From positions 15,503 through 50,000 of the forward strand of contig DEPQ01000031.1 in assembly GCA_002358855.1 (NCBI GenBank): a stretch of 34,498 bases of DNA, written 5' to 3'. The translations under genes were made by a program, and so were the position numbers. This document shows, piece by piece, positions 6,090 through 14,793 of this stretch; the stretch's first letter is position 1, and the number at the start of each line of letters is the position of its first letter. The DNA comes from Bacteroidales bacterium UBA3388. GTDB taxonomy: Bacteria; Bacteroidota; Bacteroidia; Bacteroidales; P3. The notes below the pieces were generated by a model. The model saw nothing but the letters and a program-made list of their open reading frames with translations. It ran no database searches and was not told the DNA's origin.

Positions 6090-7457
6090 TCTATCCATAA
6101 GTAATTTTATTATTCTCTGTTTTATGTAATTGTAAGGAGGGTATTTGATTTTGAATTCAAAATTTTTGTGAGTTTTTAGAATGGATTTGTAATGTGAAAA
6201 GGTGTTAAAACTTTCTTTTCCGTGATATGCACCCATTCCGCTTTGACCTATGCCGCCAAAAGGTAAGGAATGAGGAATTATATGCATAATTGCGTCATTT
6301 AAACAAATGCCTCCGCTTGTTGTTTGTTTGATTATATTTGTGTTTTTAGTGCCGAAATAATACAAAGCCAAAGGTCGTGGACGCTTGTTAATGTATTCAA
6401 TCACCGTTTCAATGTTTTCAAATTCTAAAATAGGAAGTATTGGTCCGAAAATTTCTTCTTGCATCAGAGAATCCCCAAGTTCGTAAGGGCGAATTAAAGT
6501 AGGAGAAATGAAATTCTCACTTTCGATAGTTTCTCCTCCGAAAAGAATTTCTCCTTGTGAAAGAAGATTGCTTAGGCGTAAGAATTGTTTTTGATTGATT
6601 ATTCTCCCGTAATTCTCACTCTTTGAAGCATCTTTGCCAAAGGTTGAAATTATACTTTCTTTTAGCAATTCAATAAATTCTCTTTTTACTTTCTTGTGAA
6701 CAAACAAGTAATCGGGAGCGATACAAGTTTGACCACAGTTGATGAATTTGCCTAAACAAACTCTTTTTGCTGCAATGCTTAAATTGGAATCCTCATCTAT
6801 TATAAGCGGAGACTTACCTCCTAATTCAAATGTAGTAGAAATTAAATTCTTGCTGCAAATAGAATGAAGATATTGAGCAGTTGTGTAACTACCTGTAAAG
6901 AAAAGATGATCAACTCCTTGATTTAGTATTTCGGTGCTAAGATTCTTATTCCCATCGGTACAGAATAAATGTTTGCTATCAAAGTTTTGATTGATGAGGT
7001 TTTGCAATAATTTGTTGGTTGAAAGAGATTGAGAAGAAGGAGAAAGAATAACACAATTACCTGCTGATATTGCTCCAACCAAAGGAAGAATACTTAATTG
7101 AAAAGGGTAATTCCAAGGCGAAATTATAAGAACACATCCTTTGGCTTGCGGATAAATATAGGCTTTTGAAGGAAAAAGTAGAACGGAAGATGGCTTTCTG
7201 CGAATTTTTGCCCACGATTTTAAGTGTTTTATGCAATAATTGATTTCCGAAAGCGTAATTCCGATTTCTGTCATATAAGCTTCCGTAGGATTTTTGTGTA
7301 AATCCTCGCTCAAAGCTTGCTTAATCTTTTCTTCATTGCTTCGTATCAGTTCCCTTAAACGCTTTAAAATTTCAATTCTTTGAGCGATTGGAATACTGTT
7401 TTGCTCTTTTATGTAATCTTTTTGTTTAAAAAAAATCTCTAATCTATTGTCTGTCAT
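6087..7457 (-). CDS. aldehyde dehydrogenase (class 3 type)
   Basis: NAD(P)-dependent aldehyde dehydrogenase, oxidising an aldehyde to its acid. Counting from the ATG at 7457 (456 residues), the cofactor-site motif SPWNYPFQL is near 113-121, the general base is Glu211 in ELGGKSP, and the catalytic Cys is Cys245 in CGQTC. The C-terminal stretch with LPFGGIGQSGMGAYHGK and a hydrophobic tail is typical of class 3 enzymes acting on medium/long-chain or aromatic aldehydes. The reading frame is open 30 codons further upstream (to 7547), but that would cross a good -7 box at 7473-7480 and the rpsA promoter and encode an odd hydrophobic leader, so I chose MTDNR at 7457. The substrate is unknown. Confidence 0.9.
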   Translation of the reverse strand: MTDNRLEIFFKQKDYIKEQNSIPIAQRIEILKRLRELIRSNEEKIKQALSEDLHKNPTEAYMTEIGITLSEINYCIKHLKSWAKIRRKPSSVLLFPSKAYIYPQAKGCVLIISPWNYPFQLSILPLVGAISAGNCVILSPSSQSLSTNKLLQNLINQNFDSKHLFCTDGNKNLSTEILNQGVDHLFFTGSYTTAQYLHSICSKNLISTTFELGGKSPLIIDEDSNLSIAAKRVCLGKFINCGQTCIAPDYLFVHKKVKREFIELLKESIISTFGKDASKSENYGRIINQKQFLRLSNLLSQGEILFGGETIESENFISPTLIRPYELGDSLMQEEIFGPILPILEFENIETVIEYINKRPRPLALYYFGTKNTNIIKQTTSGGICLNDAIMHIIPHSLPFGGIGQSGMGAYHGKESFNTFSHYKSILKTHKNFEFKIKYPPYNYIKQRIIKLLMDR

Positions 7458-7472
7458 AAAAATATTTTTGAG

Positions 7473-7480
7473 CAAAGATA
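7473..7480 (-). promoter_or_regulatory. promoter of the aldehyde dehydrogenase
   Basis: On the minus strand TATCTTTG (7480 down to 7473) matches TAnnTTTG. The predicted transcript start is about 10 bp before the ATG at 7457, which supports that start codon. Confidence 0.6.
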
Positions 7481-7502
7481 GTAAAATAAAGAAAAAAAGT
7501 AG

Positions 7503-7510
7503 TACCTTTG
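7503..7510 (+). promoter_or_regulatory. rpsA promoter
   Basis: TACCTTTG at 7503-7510 matches the -7 box and lies back to back with the aldehyde dehydrogenase promoter. It would give rpsA an untranslated leader of about 110 nt (7517-7629), which contains a GC-richer patch (ACCGCTCGGTAAGGGG near 7590). A long leader would suit autoregulation by bS1, but I see no convincing fold. Confidence 0.6.
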
Positions 7511-7629
7511 CACCCAATTTTTGATAAGTAGGATTTTGCTTACCCAAAATTTGAACATTGAAAATTATATTTAAGTAAATAAAAGTTTAACCGCTCGGTA
7601 AGGGGCAATAAAAAAAGAAAAATCTTATA

Positions 7630-9399
7630 ATGAGAGATTTAAAAAACGTACAACCATTGGCTGATTTTGATTGGAATGCAGTTGGAGAACAAGAATTCAA
7701 CTACTCAGCAGAACAAAACAAAGAAATGACTGAGGCTTATGATAGAACATTCAATCAAATAGGCGATCAACAAGTTGTAGAAGGCGTAATCGTTGCAAAA
7801 GACAACAGAGAAGTAATTGTAAACATTGGATTCAAATCAGATGGTGTTATTCCATTGTCAGAATTCCGTTACAATCCAGATTTAAAAGTAGGAGACAAGA
7901 TAGAAGTCTTTGTTGTACAAAAAGAAGATGCAGGCGGACAACTTATTCTTTCTCATAAAAATGCAAGAATCCTTAAATCATGGGATAGAGTTAATGAAGC
8001 ATTTGACTCACAAGAAATCATCAACGGATATGTTAAGAGCAGAACAAAAGGAGGTCTTATCGTTGATGTATTTGGTATAGAAGCATTCTTACCAGGTAGT
8101 CAAATAGACGTTAAACCTATTAGAGACTATGATGTATTCGTTGATAAAGTAATGGAATTCAAAGTTGTAAAAATCAATCACGAATATAAAAACGTTGTAG
8201 TTTCTCACAAAGCGTTGATAGAAGATGAAATCGAAGCTCAAAAGGCTGAAATCATCGCTCGTCTTGAAAAAGGACAAGTATTAGAAGGTATAGTAAAAAA
8301 TATAACTTCTTACGGAGTATTCATAGACTTAGGTGGAGTTGATGGATTGATTCATATAACAGACCTTTCTTGGGGAAGAATCAATCACCCTAATGAAATC
8401 GTACAATTAGATGAAAAAATCAAAGTTGTTATCCTTGATTTCGATGAAACTAAGAAGAGAATTGCATTAGGATTAAAACAATTAACTCCTCACCCTTGGG
8501 ACGGTTTAGATGCAGATCTTAAAGTTGGTGATAGAACAAAAGGTAAAGTAGTTGTTTTAGCTGACTATGGTGCATTTGTTGAAATAGTTCCTGGTGTTGA
8601 AGGTTTGATTCACGTTACAGAAATGTCATGGAGCCAACATTTAAGAACTGCTCACGATTTCTTAAAAATAGGTGACGAAGTTGAAGCAGTTATTTTGACA
8701 TTGGATAGAGAAGAAAGAAAAATGTCTTTGGGTATAAAACAACTTATTCCAGATCCTTGGACAAATATTTCTGAAAAATATCCTGTTGGAAGCAAACATA
8801 CTGCAACTGTAAGACACTTTACAAACTTCGGTATCTTTGTTGAATTAGAAGAAGGTGTTGATGGATTGATTCATATCTCAGATTTATCTTGGAGCAAGAA
8901 GATTAAACACCCTGCTGAATTTGCAAAAGTTGGTCAAACTTTGGAAGTAGTAGTCTTAGAAGTAGATGCTGACAACCGTCGTTTAAGTTTAGGACACAAA
9001 CAATTGGAAGAAAATCCTTGGGACGTGTTTGAAAGCATATTTACTTTAAATTCTATTCACGAAGGAACAGTTATGAATGTAAATGAAAAAGGTGGTGCTG
9101 TGATTTCTTTACCTTATGGTGTTGAAGGATTTGCTCCAAAATCTCATTTACAAAAAGAAGATAAAACAATTGCCAAAGGAGATGAAAAATTACAATTTAA
9201 AGTAATTGAATTCTCAAAAGAAAACAAAAAAATCGTTGTTTCTCACCTAAGAACTTGGCAAGCTGAAGAACCAAAGAAAGATGAAAAAAGCGAATCTTCT
9301 GCTATGAAAAAAATAAGCGAAGGTTTAGAAAAAACAACTCTTGGTGATTTAGAAGTTTTAGCTACTTTGAAAGAAGAAATGGAAAAAAACGAAAAATAA
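7630..9399 (+). CDS. rpsA: 30S ribosomal protein bS1
   Basis: Ribosomal protein bS1, which binds and unfolds mRNA at the 30S platform and matters especially where Shine-Dalgarno signals are rare. Six S1 (OB-fold) domains can be followed along the 589 residues, at about 48-118, 133-200, 215-285, 302-372, 385-457 and 470-540. Domains 3-5 share the pattern YGVFIDLGGVDGLIHITDLSW. An acidic/Lys-rich tail with an amphipathic stretch (LGDLEVLATLKEEMEK) closes the protein. The gene is monocistronic, with its own promoter and a strong terminator 26 bp after the stop. Confidence 0.96.
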   Translation: MRDLKNVQPLADFDWNAVGEQEFNYSAEQNKEMTEAYDRTFNQIGDQQVVEGVIVAKDNREVIVNIGFKSDGVIPLSEFRYNPDLKVGDKIEVFVVQKEDAGGQLILSHKNARILKSWDRVNEAFDSQEIINGYVKSRTKGGLIVDVFGIEAFLPGSQIDVKPIRDYDVFVDKVMEFKVVKINHEYKNVVVSHKALIEDEIEAQKAEIIARLEKGQVLEGIVKNITSYGVFIDLGGVDGLIHITDLSWGRINHPNEIVQLDEKIKVVILDFDETKKRIALGLKQLTPHPWDGLDADLKVGDRTKGKVVVLADYGAFVEIVPGVEGLIHVTEMSWSQHLRTAHDFLKIGDEVEAVILTLDREERKMSLGIKQLIPDPWTNISEKYPVGSKHTATVRHFTNFGIFVELEEGVDGLIHISDLSWSKKIKHPAEFAKVGQTLEVVVLEVDADNRRLSLGHKQLEENPWDVFESIFTLNSIHEGTVMNVNEKGGAVISLPYGVEGFAPKSHLQKEDKTIAKGDEKLQFKVIEFSKENKKIVVSHLRTWQAEEPKKDEKSESSAMKKISEGLEKTTLGDLEVLATLKEEMEKNEK

Positions 9400-9425
9400 T
9401 CGTTTGATATCCTAATTTTTTTGAG

Positions 9426-9464
9426 AAGAAAGAACGTTCAAAATGAGCGTTCTTTCTTTTTTTT
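9426..9464 (+). terminator. intrinsic terminator after rpsA
   Basis: Stem of 9 bp GAAAGAACG / CGTTCTTTC (9428-9436 and 9448-9456), extended by flanking A-T pairs, with an 11-base loop, followed by eight T. Confidence 0.88.
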
Positions 9465-9477
9465 AAAAATATTTGCG

Positions 9478-9485
9478 TAAATTTG
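9478..9485 (+). promoter_or_regulatory. promoter of the GWxTD gene
   Basis: TAAATTTG matches the -7 box. It lies just after the rpsA terminator and 35 bp before the ATG at 9521. No clear -33 box. Confidence 0.5.
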
Positions 9486-9520
9486 CCGTTAGTTTTGTGT
9501 AACTTATTAAAAGAATTAGT

Positions 9521-11002
9521 ATGAAGAAAATAATTGTTTTGTTATTGATTACCTTGCCTTATATACTTTCGGCACAGGGATTGAACGCTATTTATTCGTT
9601 TTACACCTTTCATTCTCAAAGTGGGAATTATGTAGAATTATGTTCGTCTATTGATTTGAACAGTGTTGTTTATAATTCAGAGACTGCCGAAGTTGAATTA
9701 ACAACTCTTATTTGTAAAGCAGAGAATACAGAAGATGTGCTTTATGTTGATAAAAGAAATATAAAGGCAACAAAGAATGAAACAGAGAATCAAGTAATGC
9801 TTGATATACAACGTGCGAAATTATCAAATGGTAATTATGTCCTTTATTTGTCTTTTAAAGATAAAAATTCAACTCAACCAGCCTTAGAAGTCAAAGATGT
9901 TATCAGAATGAATTATCCTGAAAACGAACTTGCTCTTTCTGATGTTCAAATAATAAATCCTCCAAAGAAATCCTCTAATCAAGCCTCTAGTGTAAAGAAT
10001 GGTTATGTTATTGAACCATATATGTTTGATATGATTGCCAAAGACAACAATACATTAAACTATTACGTAGAGATTTATAATGCTGACAAATATTTTGGAG
10101 TAGATAGTCTTTATGTTTTAACGACTGCGATTGAGAATTTCACAACAAACAGAAAAGTAGAAGGAGTTTTGAAGGGCCGAAGAATGAAATCGAAATCTAC
10201 TTCTGTGATCATTGGCGACATTGACTTGTCAGAATTAGAAGAAGGCAGTTATTATTTAACTATAGAAGTAAGAGACGCAAATAATATCTTACATGCCTAC
10301 AAAAAAGAAGCGTTTTATAAAGAAAGTGATAAAAAACCAACTTTTGAACAAATAGGAATACCAAAAGATGCCTTTGTTTTTCAATTTTCAGAAGAAGAAT
10401 TAAATGAAAATATTGAGATATTATATCCTGTTGCCACAGAAGAAATAAAAAGATTCATTGATAAAGATTTGAAAACCTCTACAAGAGAGGTAAAACTCTA
10501 TTTCTTATATTCTTATTGGCAAACAAAAAATGCTGATAATCCTCAAAAAGAATGGCAAGATTATAGAAATAGATTGGATTTCGTTAATAAAAAATTCACA
10601 ACTAACATAAAAAAAGGGTACGAGACTGATATGGGTAGAATATATTTAGTTTATGGTCCACCATCAAATATAATAGATGAAAAATTCAAAGGTTCAAGTG
10701 GATTTAAACGCAGAACACGTGCCGATTACGAAGCAACACCAGAATTAGAACGTGATAATCCTGATGGAGTTGTTTATTTGCCTTATCAAATGTGGAGATA
10801 CGACCACACACCTTTTGGAGAATCAAATAGAACTTTTGTTTTCTATGCACCACAAAACGATATGGCAGAATATTTCCTTCTTCACTCTAATGTAAGAGGT
10901 GAAAAACAAGATATGTATTGGGAAAGCGTACTTTCAAGATATACTCTTCCTGAAGGAGTTGAGGGAGATGCTGGTGTACAATTCAGAAAAGGACATCTAT
11001 AA
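9521..11002 (+). CDS. GWxTD domain-containing exported protein
   Basis: A Bacteroidota-specific GWxTD-domain protein of unknown function. Residues 1-19 are a Sec signal peptide ending ILSAQ. The N-terminal part (20-290) is beta-rich. The GWxTD domain occupies the C-terminal third: WQDYRNRLDFVNKKF, then the name motif as GYETD (Gly366-Asp370) followed by MGRIYLVYGPPSNI, and YQMWRYD further on. The Trp of the motif is replaced by Tyr, as often seen. At 493 residues the length is normal. Its stop overlaps the ATG of the GT2 gene by one base (TAATG), so translation is probably coupled. The protein is expected in the periplasm or cell envelope; envelope biogenesis is a guess from context. Confidence 0.85.
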   Translation: MKKIIVLLLITLPYILSAQGLNAIYSFYTFHSQSGNYVELCSSIDLNSVVYNSETAEVELTTLICKAENTEDVLYVDKRNIKATKNETENQVMLDIQRAKLSNGNYVLYLSFKDKNSTQPALEVKDVIRMNYPENELALSDVQIINPPKKSSNQASSVKNGYVIEPYMFDMIAKDNNTLNYYVEIYNADKYFGVDSLYVLTTAIENFTTNRKVEGVLKGRRMKSKSTSVIIGDIDLSELEEGSYYLTIEVRDANNILHAYKKEAFYKESDKKPTFEQIGIPKDAFVFQFSEEELNENIEILYPVATEEIKRFIDKDLKTSTREVKLYFLYSYWQTKNADNPQKEWQDYRNRLDFVNKKFTTNIKKGYETDMGRIYLVYGPPSNIIDEKFKGSSGFKRRTRADYEATPELERDNPDGVVYLPYQMWRYDHTPFGESNRTFVFYAPQNDMAEYFLLHSNVRGEKQDMYWESVLSRYTLPEGVEGDAGVQFRKGHL

Positions 11003-12015
11003 TGCAATCAGACTTAGCAATTGTAATACTTAACTACAATACTTGCCACTTATTAAATACTTATTTACCATCTGTTGTAAAGTATTCTAACGGACATAGA
11101 ATTGTGTTCGTAGATAACGCTTCCAAAGATGAGTCTGTGAAATTTGTAAGAGAGAATTATCCTCAAATAGAGATGATTCAATTAGAAGAAAACTATGGAT
11201 TCACAGGTGGATACAATAGAGCGTTAAAGCAAATAAAAGCAAAATATTATTGTTTGTTGAATACCGATGTTCAAGTAACAGAAAATTGGATTCAACCCAT
11301 TATCAACTTGATGGAAAGCGATGAAACAATTGCTGTTTGTCAACCAAAATTACTTTCATTCTTAGAAAAAAATAAATTTGAGTATGCAGGAGCCGCAGGA
11401 GGTTATATAGATTATCTTGGATACCCTTTTTGTGCCGGAAGAGTCTTTGATACAATAGAAGAAGATAAAGGACAATATGATAAAGTCCGAGAAGTATTTT
11501 GGGCAAGTGGCGCTGCATTTTTCATAAAAGCAGATTTGTATCACGCTTTTGGTGGTTTGGACGAAAATTACTTTGCTCACTTTGAAGAAATCGACCTTTG
11601 TTGGAGATTAAAGAACGCAGGATACAAGATTTTCTACAATCCAAATTCCATAGTGTATCATTTAGGAGGAGGAACTCTTAATAAAACTTCTCCATTCAAA
11701 ACTTATCTTAATTTTCGCAATAGTTTACTTACTTTATACAAAAACTTACCGCAAGATAAGGTTGATTCTGTTTTGAGAAAAAGAAAAGTGTTGGATTTTA
11801 TAGCCGCTTTAACATTTTTGGTTAAAAGAAACGGCGAATTTTCAAGTGTTATCAAGGCTTATAAAGACTTTAAAAAAATGAAATCTCAATACAAAAAAAC
11901 TTCTTCTCAATCTTATCCTTCTTGTGTTTATTATAAGAGTTTGGTAATTCAAAGTAAACTGAAATTAAAACAAAGATTTAGCGAATTAAATCAAAGAAAT
12001 AATTTTTTAAAGTAA
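11002..12015 (+). CDS. GT2-family glycosyltransferase with repeat-encoded C-terminus
   Basis: Inverting family 2 glycosyltransferase, rhamnosyltransferase-like, expected to add a sugar to a cell-surface glycan from a nucleotide-sugar donor in the cytoplasm. It opens with LAIVILNYNTCHLLNTYLP and VFVDNASKDES; the metal-binding DXD-like site is LLNTDVQ (near residue 93), and the acceptor-side motif is HFEEIDLCWRLKNAGYKI with YHLGGGT after it. The C-terminal 21 residues, starting at Gln317, are three in-frame heptads from a 21-bp repeat array (QSKLKLK, QRFSELN, QRNNFLK), and the stop is a CAA-to-TAA change in the fourth unit. The esterase at 2099-3370 ends in the same QRNNFLK. Confidence 0.9.
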   Translation: MQSDLAIVILNYNTCHLLNTYLPSVVKYSNGHRIVFVDNASKDESVKFVRENYPQIEMIQLEENYGFTGGYNRALKQIKAKYYCLLNTDVQVTENWIQPIINLMESDETIAVCQPKLLSFLEKNKFEYAGAAGGYIDYLGYPFCAGRVFDTIEEDKGQYDKVREVFWASGAAFFIKADLYHAFGGLDENYFAHFEEIDLCWRLKNAGYKIFYNPNSIVYHLGGGTLNKTSPFKTYLNFRNSLLTLYKNLPQDKVDSVLRKRKVLDFIAALTFLVKRNGEFSSVIKAYKDFKKMKSQYKKTSSQSYPSCVYYKSLVIQSKLKLKQRFSELNQRNNFLK

Positions 12016-12033
12016 AGAAATAATTTATTAAAT
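11950..12033 (+). repeat. 21-bp tandem repeat array D (4 units, three in frame with a gene)
   Basis: Units start at 11950, 11971, 11992 and 12013 without gaps. Each starts CAAAG, except the last, which starts TAAAG and gives the stop codon of the GT2 gene. Units 3 and 4 begin CAAAGAAATAATTTTTTAAA and TAAAGAAATAATTTATTAAA. The first two units are more diverged, with changes compatible with coding. The array lies between the GT2 and tadA genes and inside their presumed operon. Confidence 0.8.
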
Positions 12034-12039
12034 GACTCA

Positions 12040-12486
12040 ATGGCTATTTTAGAATACGATGATGCTTATTTTATGACAAAGGCTTACGATTTGGCATTGC
12101 AGGCTTTGGACGAGGAAGAAGTGCCTGTGGGTGCTGTTGTAGTCTGTAAAGGTAAGATAATAGCCTCTGCTTATAATCAAACTCAAAAACTAAACGATCC
12201 AACAGCACATGCTGAAATGCAAGCAATCACTTGTGCAACAGATGCAATAGGAGGAAAATATTTAACAGACTGTACGCTTTATGTAACTTTGGAACCTTGC
12301 GTTATGTGTGCAGGAGCGTTGTGTTGGTCTCAGATTGGCAGAGTTGTTTATGGAGCAAAAGATGAGAAACGAGGAGCTTCAAGACTTCAAGAAAATATTT
12401 ACCATCCTAAAACTCAAATAACCTCAGGTGTATTAGAAGAAGAATGCTCTAAATTGCTGAAAGATTTTTTTAAGAAAAAGAGATGA
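12040..12486 (+). CDS. tadA: tRNA-specific adenosine deaminase
   Basis: Zinc deaminase converting adenosine 34 to inosine in the anticodon of tRNA-Arg(ACG), needed to read CGC/CGA codons. The zinc ligands and proton shuttle are visible: His57-Ala-Glu59 in TAHAEMQAI and Cys87/Cys90 in PCVMCAGAL. The 148-residue length and the sequence EVPVGAVVV and YGAKDEKRGA fit TadA rather than cytidine or guanine deaminase. It begins 24 bp after the GT2 stop, just after repeat array D, and ends 4 bp before the (p)ppGpp gene. A guanine deaminase role cannot be wholly excluded from sequence alone. Confidence 0.93.
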   Translation: MAILEYDDAYFMTKAYDLALQALDEEEVPVGAVVVCKGKIIASAYNQTQKLNDPTAHAEMQAITCATDAIGGKYLTDCTLYVTLEPCVMCAGALCWSQIGRVVYGAKDEKRGASRLQENIYHPKTQITSGVLEEECSKLLKDFFKKKR

Positions 12487-12490
12487 TTCA

Positions 12491-14719
12491 ATGTATATAA
12501 TAGACGAAAAATTAGAACGTACAGAAATTCTAAAACGTTACAAGGAACTAATAAAAATAGTTTCCAATACAAGTGAGAAAGATGAGAAACGACTAATTAG
12601 AAAAGCGTTTGTTGTTGCTATGAACGCACATTCAGGCGTCAGACGAAAGAATGGCGAACCTTATATTTATCATCCGTTGGAGGTTGCAAAGATTGCTTCC
12701 TACGACCTTGGACTTGGAGCAACTGCTATTGTGTGTGCCTTGTTGCATGATGTGGTTGAGGATACTGATTATACACTTGAAGACATTGAAAACATATTTG
12801 GAGAAAAGGTTGCACAGATTGTAGATGGGCTAACAAAGATTGACGGAGTTTTTGAAAACAATAACCATTCTATTCAATCAGAAAATTTCAAGAAACTCTT
12901 CACCGCAATGGGCGATGATATGAGAGTAATTCTCTTAAAGCTGTGTGATAGACTGCATAATATGAGAACGTTGGATTTTATGCCGAAACACAAACAGCTT
13001 AAAATCGCTTCTGAAACTCGTCAGTTTTATGTACCGCTTGCACATAGGCTTGGGCTTTATGAAATCAAGAGTGAATTGGAGGATTTGGCAACAAAACATA
13101 TCAATGCAAAGGAATATTTTGAAATAGAAGCAAGACTAAAAGACAGCGAAGAGGAAAGAGAAAAGTTTATAGAGATTTTCTCTGAGCCAATCAAGCAAAA
13201 ACTAATAGAACGTTGCTATAAATTCTCCCTTTCAGGCAGAGTGAAATCTATTACTTCGATTCTTGGAAAAATAGAAAAGAAAGGCGTAAAATTTGAAGAG
13301 ATTTACGATATCTTTGCCATTAGAATAATTTTAGATGTGCCTATTGAATCGGAAAAAGAGGCTTGTTTTGCAGTCTATTCTATTATAAGTTCGATGTACA
13401 AACAGCGTTTGGATAGATTTAGAGACTGGCTTACTAATCCTAAAAGCAATGGATACGAAGCATTGCACTGTACTGTTATGAGCAGTCAAGGAAAATGGGT
13501 GGAAATTCAAATTCGCAGTCAAAGAATGGACGATATTGCTGAAAAAGGTCTTGCTGCCCATTATAAATATAAGGAAGTTAAAGAAGGTGATTTAGATAAT
13601 AATCTTGATTCTTGGCTAACGAAAGTAAGAGATATATTAGATAATGACTCATCTACAGCGGTTGATTTTGTAAATGATTTCCAACTTAGCGTAGTTACAG
13701 AACAAATAACAGTCTTTACTCCAAAAGGAAAAGCAATAGATTTGCCTGTTAATTCAACTGTATTGGATTTTGCTTATAATGTACATACTGATTTAGGAAA
13801 TCACTGTATGGGAGCAAAGGTTAATTACAAAGTTGTGCCAATTGAACATAGATTAAGAGCAAGTGACCAAGTAGAGGTAATAACCTCAAAAATAGTTCAA
13901 CCAAAAGAAAGTTGGCTTGATTTTGTTAAAACTTCTAAGGCAACAAACGAAATAAAAAACTATATAAAAGATTTTAGGAAGAGTTTTTATAATGAAGGAG
14001 TGAGTAAATTACAAGAACTTTTCCGCTCTCAAAATATCGAATATAACGATAATAACGTAGAAAGATTAAGGCATTTTTTGAAAATAAATAACCAAATAGA
14101 CTTTTTCTATAAGATTTATGACGAAAAAATTACTTTAACAGAAGTAAGACAATGTTTTAAAAAGACTCAGAAAAACTCTCCTTGGATATTTTTTAAGAAT
14201 GGATTTGTTCCTAAAAAGAAAGATGATAGTGCAAAAACTTTAAAAGAAGAAATTGCAGAGCAAACAAGGAATAATCCAGAGCAATTATTGATTGCAAAGG
14301 AAAATGAAAACTTGCCTTATGTTACAGCAAAGTGTTGTAATCCACTTCCAGGAGATAGCATAATTGGTCTTTTGAGAGATGATTGTATAGAAGTGCATCG
14401 TACATCTTGTAAAAAGGCTATTGATGAGATGAGTAAGTATGGCCACAGGATTATAAAGGCAAAATGGCGTGAAAATGAGAAAATTACTTTCCTTGCAGGG
14501 ATTAAAATCACAGGTATTGATAGAAAAGGTTTACTTCATGACCTTACAAGAGTTATTTCTGAGGCTTGGAATGTCAATATAAAAGGTTTGGTTATGGAAA
14601 GTAATGATGGCTTGTTTGAAGGTAGTCTTATGGTCTATATTTCCAATGCAGAATATCTAAATAAGTTAATTCAAAACATAGAAAAAGTAGAAGGAATTGA
14701 GCGAGTTGCAAGAATGTAA
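12491..14719 (+). CDS. rel: bifunctional (p)ppGpp synthetase/hydrolase (RelA/SpoT homologue)
   Basis: Long RSH enzyme that makes and degrades the alarmone (p)ppGpp. Domain order: HD hydrolase at about 35-190, with metal site His61 (PYIYHPLEVA) and His86-Asp87 (LLHDVVEDTDY); synthetase at about 240-365, with YDIFAIRII and RFRDWLTNPKSNGYEALHCTV; TGS at about 405-465 (ITVFTPKGKAIDLPVNSTV); a linker with CCNPLPGDSI (zinc-finger/RIS region, near 614); ACT at about 665-742. All hydrolase residues I can check are intact, so both activities are likely. At 742 residues it is full length. It follows tadA by 4 bp and is the last gene of the run that starts at 9521. Confidence 0.95.
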   Translation: MYIIDEKLERTEILKRYKELIKIVSNTSEKDEKRLIRKAFVVAMNAHSGVRRKNGEPYIYHPLEVAKIASYDLGLGATAIVCALLHDVVEDTDYTLEDIENIFGEKVAQIVDGLTKIDGVFENNNHSIQSENFKKLFTAMGDDMRVILLKLCDRLHNMRTLDFMPKHKQLKIASETRQFYVPLAHRLGLYEIKSELEDLATKHINAKEYFEIEARLKDSEEEREKFIEIFSEPIKQKLIERCYKFSLSGRVKSITSILGKIEKKGVKFEEIYDIFAIRIILDVPIESEKEACFAVYSIISSMYKQRLDRFRDWLTNPKSNGYEALHCTVMSSQGKWVEIQIRSQRMDDIAEKGLAAHYKYKEVKEGDLDNNLDSWLTKVRDILDNDSSTAVDFVNDFQLSVVTEQITVFTPKGKAIDLPVNSTVLDFAYNVHTDLGNHCMGAKVNYKVVPIEHRLRASDQVEVITSKIVQPKESWLDFVKTSKATNEIKNYIKDFRKSFYNEGVSKLQELFRSQNIEYNDNNVERLRHFLKINNQIDFFYKIYDEKITLTEVRQCFKKTQKNSPWIFFKNGFVPKKKDDSAKTLKEEIAEQTRNNPEQLLIAKENENLPYVTAKCCNPLPGDSIIGLLRDDCIEVHRTSCKKAIDEMSKYGHRIIKAKWRENEKITFLAGIKITGIDRKGLLHDLTRVISEAWNVNIKGLVMESNDGLFEGSLMVYISNAEYLNKLIQNIEKVEGIERVARM

Positions 14720-14793
14720 AGAAGATTTTTAATATTTTTTAAACATTCTTTACTTTGCTTTGTTGAATCTTTGAACTTAAATACTTTAATATT

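Noticed and set aside
7458..7547. Longer N-terminus for the aldehyde dehydrogenase
   Set aside because: It would translate across the -7 boxes of both divergent promoters and add a hydrophobic leader not seen in the family.
7511..7629. Riboswitch or structured leader of rpsA
   Set aside because: I could not find a convincing stem beyond ACCG/CGGT with a two-base loop.
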